This document shows positions 1 through 7,074 of a DNA stretch of 64,000 nucleotides, piece by piece. Under the pieces are notes generated by a model. It was not told the origin of the DNA, did not search any database, and was given only the letters and a program-made list of their open reading frames with translations. The stretch is taken from contig NZ_JNZP01000004.1 of the NCBI RefSeq assembly GCF_000725545.1, positions 1 to 64,000 of the forward strand, written 5' to 3'. Both the position numbers and the translations under genes were made by a program. Source of the DNA: Streptomyces exfoliatus (GTDB lineage: Bacteria > Actinomycetota > Actinomycetes > Streptomycetales > Streptomycetaceae). The number at the start of each line of letters is the position of its first letter. Within the stretch, counting starts at the first letter, position 1.

Positions 1-1137
1 TACCCGACAGCTCACCGGTGAACGTGTTCGCACTGTTCCACGTCGCGGTCTCCTCACTCCACGCCTGGGTGGCGCGGTGCGCCTCCAGCTGGACCTCGGA
101 ATCACCCGTCGTGTGAAACTGATCGAAATACAGCTTCAGATCAGCCGAATCGATCTTCGTGCCGGCCGGAATACTGCCCACCGGGAACCGCAGCAGCGCA
201 CGCGAGGTGCCCGTACTGGTGTTACCGACCGACAGACGCCAGTTGTCCTTGTAATTCGTCGTCGGACCGTCCGACGAGATCGCACGGCCGAGCTGTAACC
301 GGAACCGTAAGGAGCCTTCGCGTCCTTCCTCGCGTCCGTCATGAACGCCGCAGGAATGACCAGGACCGGGTCCGCACCCTCACCGAAGAACGATATGGAA
401 CCGTCCTTGTTCGCCTTGGGCGTCAGCCCACCGGCGTCAAGGGTGAAGGTGAAGGACACCGGACCGGACGGCTTCGCGTCCAGGACGATGTTCTCCTTCA
501 CACGCCCAGGACCGACCACGTACGACAGATCCGCACCGCGCACCGCGTCCTTGTACGTGACGGTGTCACCCTCGGCGACCGGAGCGAGCTTCCCCGCACC
601 CTCCAGACCCAGGGTCACCGTGTGACCGCCGGCCTCGAACCGCAGCAGCCGATCGGCGTCCGTACCGAAAGAACTCCGGGTGACGTTCGTCGTGTTGGAG
701 AACGCGAAGCCCTTGGCATCGGAGGCGACGACCGTCGGGTCGATGTCCTTCCAGGACTTCCCCGACAGGTACCCGGTCGGCACGGCCGACACCTCGGCCT
801 GCACCCGCCCGTCGGACAGCATCCAGTACCGCGCGTTCGCCGAACGCTTCCCCGTCAGCTCGGCAACCCGCTTCGGCTTCGCGGCCGCCTTGCCAACCGG
901 CAGCTTCTCCCGACTGGGGAGCTCCCGGCCCTCGTCGGCCAGGGGCTTCGCCTCGACCTCATCGTCGTCCGAGAACCAACCCGCGACCGTGTCGAAGACG
1001 CCCTTGTCGTCGTTCGTCTCCGGTGCCTGCGGAGCCCCATAGGCGGCCTGCGGCAGCAGCGTGCCTGCTACCGCCGCCACGACCAGACAGGAGATGTATC
1101 TCCTGTACGGAACTTTCACCTCAATACCTTTCGGCAT
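1..1137 (-). pseudogene. Secreted DNRLRE-domain protein, probable N-terminus of an RHS/WapA-like protein; frameshifted and cut by window edge
   Basis: The gene enters the window from the left on the minus strand, so only the N-terminal part is visible. It begins with a Sec-type signal peptide (basic start, hydrophobic core ISCLVVAAVAGTLLP, cleavage near AYGA). A long extracellular region follows (SGKSWKDIDPTVV, VRGADLSYVVGPGRVKENIVL), as found at the front of Streptomyces DNRLRE/RHS surface proteins. Around 280-300 the frame breaks after YGSGYSS. One base to the side the reading continues as SSDGPTTNYKDNWRLSVGN and then RALLRFPVGSIPAGTKI, a clear DNRLRE domain. One missing G in the GGCC at about 287-290 would explain it. 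The start could also be the GTG at 1119 (VKVPYRRY), which is preceded by AAAGG. Whether the full protein is a polymorphic toxin cannot be seen here. Confidence 0.7.
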
Positions 1138-1436
1138 CGACACACCCCCATCGCTGCACGCGAAATGGGCATGCCGAACGAGCTGGTGCGGAGATTTCCG
1201 CCCAGCTTGGAGCAATGCGGAGTGATCGCTCAGATGGCGTGAACCTTGATCACGTGCAGTGCAGCAGGCGTTCTAACACTCTCGCGAGGCCCGGGCAACC
1301 CCCACGACATAAAGGACAAATAAATGACCAAAGGGGGTGCGGTTCGCCCGTTTCTTCCGGTCGCTCGCACGGGGCCGGTGGCGTGGTGTATAACCGCCCG
1401 GTTCATGTGCCAACCAACGGAAAGCCGGGCTCACTC

Positions 1437-1907
1437 ATGTCGTCCAATGAACTTGCGGAAAGCTCGGTGCGGGAGGAGAGCGAGCACAAGAGCGCGGAGG
1501 GCTCCCCGGACCGGCGGGGCCTGCTGATCGCCGGCGTCACCCTGCTCGCCTGCTTCGGGCTGGTCGGCTACGGCATCCTCGACACCGACGAACAGCCGAA
1601 GCCGGCGGCCGTACCGACGGCCGAGGTGAAGTACGAGGTCACGGGAACGGGAACGGCCGAGATCTCCTATCTCGCCCCCGACAAGACCGATACGGCCACC
1701 GTCGAGAGCAGCGTCACGCTCCCCTGGACCAAGTCGGTCCAGATGCCCCTCGGGAAGGCCCCGACCGTCACCGTCGTCCTCGACGACAAGGGCGGACAGG
1801 CGTCCTGCGCACTCGCGATCCGGAACAAGCACGTCCAGCGCGCCACCACCACGGGCGCATTCGGCCGCGCCACATGCGCGGCAGAGGCTCAGACGGCACA
1901 GGAATAA
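1437..1907 (+). CDS. MmpS family membrane protein
   Basis: This 156-residue protein has a polar N-terminus, one membrane helix at about residues 28-48 (GLLIAGVTLLACFGLVGYGI), and an exported beta-rich domain. The domain contains VKYEVTGTGTAEISYLAPD and TLPWTKSV, the signature of MmpS-type transport accessory proteins. The LPW motif and the paired cysteines near the end (SCALAI and RATCAAE) fit the family fold. MmpS proteins in mycobacteria partner MmpL lipid exporters, but no MmpL gene is in this window, so the partner is unknown. ATG 1437 is chosen because homology starts just after it. Upstream, TATAAC at 1389-1394 could be a -10 element. Confidence 0.75.
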   Translation: MSSNELAESSVREESEHKSAEGSPDRRGLLIAGVTLLACFGLVGYGILDTDEQPKPAAVPTAEVKYEVTGTGTAEISYLAPDKTDTATVESSVTLPWTKSVQMPLGKAPTVTVVLDDKGGQASCALAIRNKHVQRATTTGAFGRATCAAEAQTAQE

Positions 1908-2007
1908 ACATCGCCCAAATCCCGAAGGACCAATTCACCCGAAACCTTGAAGCGTTCCCCGACTGCGTTCCCGCTCTCGGCAAATGGTTTACAAGACCTT
2001 CCCGGAA

Positions 2008-2913
2008 TCAATCCTCTCCTGCGATTCTGTCGCGCTGCGCGCGCAATGCCTCGATGATGGCCGTGTTCGTCGGGTCGGCCGTCTCCGTGCGACGGGTCGC
2101 GGCGAACAGGAGGCGCAGAATCGGGTGGTCCTCGATGGGCGCCGTGCGGATTCCGGGTGTGGCCGGGTCGATGGCCGTCCGGGGGACGAGGGCGGTGGCG
2201 AGGCCGGCCCGCGCGAGGGCGAGCTGGGCGGCGATGTCGGCGGTGACGTACCGCGTCGTGGGCGTGAAGCCGGCCTGCTGGCAGGCGTGCAGGACGGCCT
2301 GTCCGCAGTCCGTGGTCGGCGGCGGCACGACGAGGTGGTGCGTGGAAAGGTCGCGCAGGGCGACGGGGCGCTCGCCGGATCCGTCGGCGGCGGTGACGAC
2401 GAGCAGCGGATCGTCGAGCAGCGGCGACACCTCGACGCCCGCGGGCCGGGTCTCCGGCAGGTGGTGATAGCGCTGCCCCAGCACCACATCGACGGTGCCG
2501 AGCGCGAGTTCCCGCAGTTGCGCCTGGTCGCTGACGAGACAGGTCACGGCGAGCTGCGGATGCCGGGAGCCCAGGGCGGTCAGCGCGGGGGCGACGATCC
2601 TGGCGACGGTCGACGGCAACGCGGCAAGCGTGGCGGTGGCCCCGACAGTGCCCTTGACCGCTGCGACGGCGCACTCGGCCTCCTCCATGGCGGCGAGGAT
2701 CCGGTCGGCGTGCTCGAGGAGGACGCGGCCCGCCTCCGTGAGCGCGACGGTTCGCCCGTCGGGACGCAGCAGATCGACGCCCATGTCGTGTCTCAGTGCG
2801 GCCAGCTGCTGGGACACGGCACCGGGAGACAGCGACAGGGACTGGGCGGCCGCGGTGATGGAACCGCGGGCGGCGACGGTCTTGAGCATGTACAGACGGC
2901 GAATATCCAGCAC
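2008..2913 (-). CDS. LysR family transcriptional regulator
   Basis: The protein is 301 residues, the usual LysR length. Its N-terminal winged helix-turn-helix (LDIRRLYMLKTVAARGSI, then AAQSLSLSPGAVSQQLAAL) is followed by a periplasmic-binding-protein-like effector domain starting near residue 90 (ATLAALPSTVARIVAPALTA). The GTG start at 2913 places the HTH at the usual position. It is divergent from the gene at 2993, with only 79 bp between them, the standard arrangement for a LysR protein controlling its neighbour. The effector is unknown. Confidence 0.92.
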   Translation of the reverse strand: MLDIRRLYMLKTVAARGSITAAAQSLSLSPGAVSQQLAALRHDMGVDLLRPDGRTVALTEAGRVLLEHADRILAAMEEAECAVAAVKGTVGATATLAALPSTVARIVAPALTALGSRHPQLAVTCLVSDQAQLRELALGTVDVVLGQRYHHLPETRPAGVEVSPLLDDPLLVVTAADGSGERPVALRDLSTHHLVVPPPTTDCGQAVLHACQQAGFTPTTRYVTADIAAQLALARAGLATALVPRTAIDPATPGIRTAPIEDHPILRLLFAATRRTETADPTNTAIIEALRAQRDRIAGED

Positions 2914-2992
2914 GACTCGATAGATTACCTAAAGGGTTCCGTCAGGAATCCTCCCCTTGACCTGCGGAGTCGAGAGGGGCGACCTTCGGCGC

Positions 2993-3730
2993 ATGGAAAT
3001 CTTCGACTGCGTCTCCGCGGTTGCCCGGCCCATCCACGACTTCGGCGACGAGTTCATGTCCGACGACACGACCGCCGCCATCGGCCTGCGCGCCGGGTTC
3101 GCCCCGGGGCGCGGCTTCTACTGCCGTGGCCGGTTCGGGGTGCTCGGCGAGGCACCGGCTTCGGTGGTCCAGGCGGTACAGGGCTTCCTCGGCCCCGATC
3201 TGGTCACCGTCGGCTGGCGGGCCGGACGACCGGTGATGCCGGCGGAGGAAGCCGCCGCCCGCTACGCACAGGCCGTCCGGGCGTGGGGACGCGCGAACAT
3301 CCCCGCCCACGCGGACGTGGAGCACTTCAACCGCCTGGCGCAGCGGCTGATCGACGCCGCCGACGCCGACGGCCTGCCGCTGTTCGCCGGCTGGCGCGCG
3401 CAGCCCGTACCCGGCGACGACCCGGTCGGGGCGGCCATGCAGCGCATCCACGTCCTGCGGGAACACCGTGGCGCCTGCCATCTGGCGGCGGTGCGCATGA
3501 GCGGGCTGAGCGCCCGAGAGGCGATGGTCGTCAACCTCGGCGTCGAGCAGGCGGCCCACTACGGCTGGCGAGAGCCACGTCCCGTGGCCCCGGCCTCGGC
3601 CTCCCGCCGGCAGCGTGCCGAGCGACTCACGGACGAACTGCAGGCACCCCTGTACGCCACCCTGACCGCCCGCCAACGTACCGAATTCGCCGAGCAGGTC
3701 ACCGCGTTGACCGGCGCTCCGGCCACGTGA
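2993..3730 (+). CDS. SCO6745-like helix-rich protein
   Basis: A soluble, alanine-rich 245-residue protein without signal peptide or membrane helix. Its layout resembles the SCO6745 family of actinobacteria: an N-terminal helical bundle beginning SAVARPIHDFGDEF, the segment FGVLGEAPASVVQAVQGFL, a GW(R) after a beta turn, and a C-terminal HLAAVRMSGLSAREAMVVN stretch. Members are often annotated as hypothetical or HTH-like, and no enzymatic motif stands out. ATG 2993 was chosen over an upstream in-frame ATG at 2957 because GAGAGGGG lies about 10 bases ahead and homology begins here. It is probably controlled by the divergent LysR gene. Confidence 0.6.
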   Translation: MEIFDCVSAVARPIHDFGDEFMSDDTTAAIGLRAGFAPGRGFYCRGRFGVLGEAPASVVQAVQGFLGPDLVTVGWRAGRPVMPAEEAAARYAQAVRAWGRANIPAHADVEHFNRLAQRLIDAADADGLPLFAGWRAQPVPGDDPVGAAMQRIHVLREHRGACHLAAVRMSGLSAREAMVVNLGVEQAAHYGWREPRPVAPASASRRQRAERLTDELQAPLYATLTARQRTEFAEQVTALTGAPAT

Positions 3731-3990
3731 CCGGCCGCCGGGAACGTAAAGCATCCGGGTGATCCCGGCGTGTCGCTGCGGCGTCGCAGGTCACCGTGGG
3801 GGCAGATCAAGGACCGTGCAGCATTCGCTGCACCCCTCCCTCGGGCTGCGCGCTCGGTCCCGCACCCGCATAGCTGGAGACGCTATGTCTGCCGGTGCCC
3901 CCGGAACCGCTGCCCAGACTGGCCCAGGTTCGCCCGCAGCTCGCGGATACGCCACGTAGTCGCGACGGTGAGGACTCTCCCGCGGCCGAG
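3731..3990. other. Intergenic stretch without a convincing gene
   Basis: I see no convincing gene in these 260 bases. Open frames exist in several phases but show arginine/serine-rich, non-biased translations. The stretch lies beyond the natural stop (3991) of the frameshifted minus-strand gene. Confidence 0.4.
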
Positions 3991-4691
3991 TCACTCGTTC
4001 GGGGTGTCGCCCTCCGTGTCGCCTGTCTCCTCGACGGGCGGGGCGAGGAACAGCGGGCAGAGCCTGTCGAGGATCCAGGTTCCACCGGGCGCACCAGCAT
4101 CGGGGCGGCGGCAACAACGGCGAGGACGGCTTCCCTCACTCCGATGACCGGGGCAAGACGTTCGTAGAGCCAAAAGAGCCGCCCCGCTCCCCGCGCGAGG
4201 ATCTTGCCCTCGTAGTGCCACTCCGGGGAGCACTCCCGCTCTTCCACGAGGACGCTGAGGCCGACGGCGACGAGGTACGGGTCCCAGGCGTTGGGCCAAG
4301 AGTTCAGCCAGGCGACCGTGGCCGCCGGCTCGTCGCCCTCGCCCGCCGGGGCGGCATCCGTCGCTCTCGGAGCGACGACGGGTTCCGGCAGCGCTTCTCT
4401 GAGCTCCGGGAGACTCATCTCGATCGGGTCGTTTTCGAGGACGTTGTAGAACAGGGCCCGCGTCATGGCTGTCGGACCTTGCCCCGTGATCGCGGCGAAG
4501 GGCTTCAGCTCCCAGCCGGGGTCGGCGGTCGCCCGCTGCACGTCGGACTCGAACCTGTTGACGGCGGGCGTATTCGTTTGGGCACGTGGAGCCCTGGGGT
4601 TCTTCTGCGCGGCCTCCGCCGCCGCGCGGGTAGCGCGCCGGACAAGGTTGTGGATCTCGCCGAGCGGCCCGAGCTCGGCCCTCTTGTACAC
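3991..4691 (-). pseudogene. Hypothetical protein gene with apparent frameshift near 4085
   Basis: I do not recognise the family. The minus-strand frame opens at GTG 4691 (MYKRAELGPLGEIHNLVRR) and has natural sequence such as WELKPFAAITGQGPTAMTRA and YEGKILARGAGRLFWLYERL. At about 4085 the frame becomes implausibly arginine/serine-rich (SSTGSARCSSPRPSRRQ). The neighbouring frame then reads GGTWILDRLCPLFLAPPVEE and stops at 3991 with good third-position G/C. The repaired product would be about 232 residues, soluble and mildly acidic. A single-base slip in the GGTGGAACC area explains it, either as an assembly error or true decay. It lies head to head with the knottin cassette; no functional link is shown. 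Confidence 0.45.
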
Positions 4692-4740
4692 GGCCTTGGT
4701 GCCCCTGCGATCAAGGCCTTCACGCTACAAGGGGAACCTC

Positions 4741-4914
4741 GTGCGGATCGAGGTCACCGACACCCGAAGGGAGGCTCTGCCCAGATGCCCGGCCGCCGCC
4801 GACGGCGAAGGCGAAGGCAGTCGCGGACTGCTGCTCGTCGAGGCGCTGGCCGACCGCTGGGGCTGCTCACCCCACTCCTGCGGCGGACCTGAGAAGACCG
4901 TCTGGGACGAGTTC
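4741..4914 (+). pseudogene. Remnant of an anti-sigma-factor-type HATPase gene, C-terminal fragment
   Basis: The + strand encodes VRIEVTDTRREAL, then a linker, then [16 protein letters not shown] and EKTVWDEF. This is the C-terminal half of the small GHKL ATP-binding proteins (RsbW/SpoIIAB-like) abundant in Streptomyces. The N-terminal half with the N-box is absent: upstream sequence belongs to the minus-strand gene ending at 4691. No start codon or RBS supports expression. A second scrap of the same family lies at 6927-6980, so the two flank the knottin cassette. Confidence 0.6.
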
Positions 4915-5203
4915 AACTCCATCCGCGGCAGCCTCCATCCCACTTCCTGGCGGCATCGAATAGGACCACGGCGACGAGTACGGCCCGATGCCGGACCCGC
5001 GAGGCGTCGCATGGCCGCGGGCCGCGGTTCCTGCCATCGGGAACGGCGTGAACCGTGGCTTGAAGTTGCCCCGGCCAACGGCGACTGCGCGCTACCATCC
5101 CGAACGTGCTCTTCATCCTCCGGGCGAACCTTCGGACTGAGCGGAATGCATACGCTTGCCCGGGACAAGGAAGTGGCTGCCCTCCTCACGAGAAGGACGA
5201 ATC
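4915..5203. promoter_or_regulatory. Leader and presumed promoter region of the knottin cassette
   Basis: No coding signal is seen here. It must contain the promoter of the 5204 gene. I could not assign a convincing -35/-10 pair; GCATACGCT around 5146 is the best -10-like run. The ribosome binding site is clear: GAAGGA at 5192-5197, seven bases or so before ATG 5204. Confidence 0.4.
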
Positions 5204-5386
5204 ATGGTCACCTTCACGGCAGACTTGGTGTCCCTCGACGCCGAGACGGTCACGGACATCGAAGGAATCTTCACCGAGGTCTTCACGGCCCCGACTGCTT
5301 GCACCGACGCCGGAGGTGCCTGCTGGCTGGACTCCGAGTGCTGCCCGGGCATGATCTGTTCGTGGTTCAAATGCACCCGGGCCTGA
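5204..5386 (+). CDS. Putative knottin-like (inhibitor cystine knot) RiPP precursor peptide
   Basis: This is a 60-residue peptide with a good ribosome binding site. Residues 1-32 form a cysteine-free acidic leader with an amphipathic stretch (LDAETVTDIEGIFTEVF) ending in TAPTA. Residues 33-60 form a core with six cysteines at 33, 40, 46, 47, 52 and 57, spacing C-x6-C-x5-C-C-x4-C-x4-C. This falls within the inhibitor cystine knot pattern of conotoxins, spider toxins and plant knottins, including the central CC pair and glycine/proline turns (GGAC, CCPGM). The gene overlaps the start of the next by 16 bases, implying translational coupling to a thioredoxin-containing protein. I infer a ribosomally made peptide cleaved after the leader and folded by three disulfides (1-4, 2-5, 3-6 if a true knot). 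Target and exporter are unknown. A zinc-binding mini-protein is the main alternative. Confidence 0.72.
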   Translation: MVTFTADLVSLDAETVTDIEGIFTEVFTAPTACTDAGGACWLDSECCPGMICSWFKCTRA

Positions 5387-6708
5387 GACTGGCCGATGGT
5401 GTAATCAGCGTTGATCTCGGGCGCGGCAGCGTCTTGCTGGATATCGCCCGGCCTGTGGCTGCTTTCGTCGCCCCGATGGCCATGCCGTGGCTGCAGGGCA
5501 AGGAGCCGGCCGTGGAAGACCACGCCGCCTACCGGCAGTGCCTCGAGAGGTGGAGCGCTGCCGGGCTCGTCCGCGTCGGCAACACCCAGCCGGCTCTCAC
5601 GCCCGACTCGACTCAAATGCGGGCGCAGGCTGACGATGTCGCAGTGCCGCATCGCGTGTTGGTGGTGGCCATGTCGTCGGAGTGCGGATTCTGCACGCAG
5701 CTGTCGGCCGACCTCGCCGCGAATGCCTCCGTCGTGACCCGCTTGAACTCCTCCGTACTTCTACTCGAAGACGTGCGGGACGAATTGCTGGGCTTGCCTG
5801 TCCCGCCGCAGGTCCGAGAACGACTTGCGGCACTCGGACGCAGGACGGCACATCTCGGGACTCCGAGTGGCTGGCTTCTGTCACCCGGCAGCCCCGCCAG
5901 GTTCGTTGTGGGGTTCCCCGAGGTCAGCGCCGAGTTGGTGCAGCTCAGCGGCGGCAACGCCATGGCAACGGTGATCGAAGCTCCTACCAGTTGCTCCCTC
6001 AAGGTCGCCGAAGCGCCAGTAGACGCGTTGGTGACCGCTCCGGTGGACGGCGGCCGCGCCGTGGGCATCGCGGTCCGGGGCGGCGACGACATACTCGAGT
6101 TGGTCCGATCGGTGACCGGTGAGGGGCACCAGGGCGCCTACACACCCGTCACACTGACCGTGGAACGGCCACAATCGCTTTACCTGTTCTACCGGGGCGG
6201 CGAACTCCTCACTCGCGCCCGGACGGCAGAGGCTTTGAGACAGACCTTGGCCCAAGTGCTGACGGGTTACGGACTTCCCAACCCCGGCGAGACGACGCTG
6301 CTGTGCGCGGCGGCTGTGCACCGGGCTGGACGCGCAGTCCTGCTGCCGCGGAATTGGCTGTCGGACCTCGTCGCGCACTCAACGAGGCTTGAGCGTGCCG
6401 GCTGGCGCCTCTGCCCAAGGCCGTTCACCACCCTGCGCCTTCCGCCGTCGGGAGGAAGACCGGTGTTGACCGGCTCGCCCGCAAGCCGGGAGCGGGATGT
6501 TCCAGTCAACAGCATCTTGTCTCAGTCAGCTTCGACCGGGTCGGGGACGCATGCTCAGTTGCTGGCTCAGATCGTCAACTGGGTCCATCGTCCTGCCACA
6601 CCCGATTCCGTTTGCTCGCTGGCAGAAACCCTTAAGACCCTGCCGGTGCACGTCGGTACGTGGCGCCAGGCCCTCGACCATCTGCTTGCCGACTCGCCTG
6701 GCACCTGA
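5371..6708 (+). CDS. Putative RiPP maturase: PqqD/RRE-like + thioredoxin (CGFC) + degenerate HprK-like protein
   Basis: A 445-residue soluble protein starting at ATG 5371 inside the end of the precursor gene, in another frame. Residues 5-70 (LRLADGVISVDLGRGSVLLD ... LERWSAAGLVRVG) resemble PqqD-type peptide-recognition domains. Residues 94-190 are thioredoxin-like: strand RVLVVAMSSECGFCTQL with the redox pair C105/C108, and the cis-proline loop LGTPSGWLLSPG near 162-173. Residues 220-445 resemble the HprK-like domain of RiPP clusters (YLFYRGGELLTRARTAEALR, then LLCAAAVHRAGRAVLLP). The P-loop after AVLLP is lost, reading RNWLSDL instead of a GxxGxGKS motif. My inference is that it binds the precursor leader and forms or shuffles its disulfides, with a non-catalytic HprK part as scaffold. 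No protease or transporter is adjacent. Confidence 0.65.
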   Translation: MHPGLRLADGVISVDLGRGSVLLDIARPVAAFVAPMAMPWLQGKEPAVEDHAAYRQCLERWSAAGLVRVGNTQPALTPDSTQMRAQADDVAVPHRVLVVAMSSECGFCTQLSADLAANASVVTRLNSSVLLLEDVRDELLGLPVPPQVRERLAALGRRTAHLGTPSGWLLSPGSPARFVVGFPEVSAELVQLSGGNAMATVIEAPTSCSLKVAEAPVDALVTAPVDGGRAVGIAVRGGDDILELVRSVTGEGHQGAYTPVTLTVERPQSLYLFYRGGELLTRARTAEALRQTLAQVLTGYGLPNPGETTLLCAAAVHRAGRAVLLPRNWLSDLVAHSTRLERAGWRLCPRPFTTLRLPPSGGRPVLTGSPASRERDVPVNSILSQSASTGSGTHAQLLAQIVNWVHRPATPDSVCSLAETLKTLPVHVGTWRQALDHLLADSPGT

Positions 6709-7074
6709 CGAGATCAGGGGCTGGGGGAGGACCTCTGTGAGGATGCTGACCTCTCATTCCTGCCTGGCCATGAGCCCGTCGACAAGGACGGGGGCGATGT
6801 CGTCCATCGGGGCCTGTTCTCGGGCGACGTCGAGGTCCTGGCCGGGCCGGGCGAGCAGCTCGTGGGCTTGGGTGCCGTTGCGCTGCGGTGATCACCAGCG
6901 GGCACGGGGCAGCGAGCCAGGACTGCGGCGAGGGCAGGCGCGACCTGCTCCTGGTCGAGGGCCTTGGCTGACCATTGGGGGCCTTCACGCCGCGATGGCG
7001 GCAGGCCCGGCAGGCCCCTCTGGGCGGAGTGTGATCCTGAACGCCAAGCGGACATCAGTTTCCGACAGGCTGGG
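6709..7074. other. Degenerate intergenic region with gene scraps
   Basis: No intact gene is present in these 366 bases. Apart from the HATPase scrap at 6927-6980, the minus strand at about 6768-6875 reads AHELLARPGQDLDVAREQ followed by APMDDIAPVLVDGLMARQE and a stop. This looks like the coded tail of an unrecognised protein whose front is missing. The stretch appears to be a graveyard of small decayed genes. Confidence 0.35.
6927..6980 (+). pseudogene. Second scrap of an anti-sigma-type HATPase gene
   Basis: The + strand reads GEGRRDLLLVEGL and then, after a one-base slip, ADHWG. This matches the [16 protein letters not shown] motif found at 4741-4914. Nothing of the rest of the gene is recognisable, and a stop codon (TGA at 6968-6970) interrupts the original frame. 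It appears to be a decayed copy. Confidence 0.4.

Noticed and set aside
1324..1527. Small ORF (67 codons) with AAAGGAC before ATG, upstream of and overlapping the MmpS gene
   Set aside because: Its translation is Arg/Cys-rich without natural composition and it runs in a shadow frame over the MmpS start. The RBS match alone is not enough.
4465..5370. The maturase reading frame stays open far upstream of 5371
   Set aside because: Only the piece at 4741-4914 shows family similarity (HATPase). The rest is Arg-rich shadow sequence, and the knottin gene lies in another frame with its own RBS.
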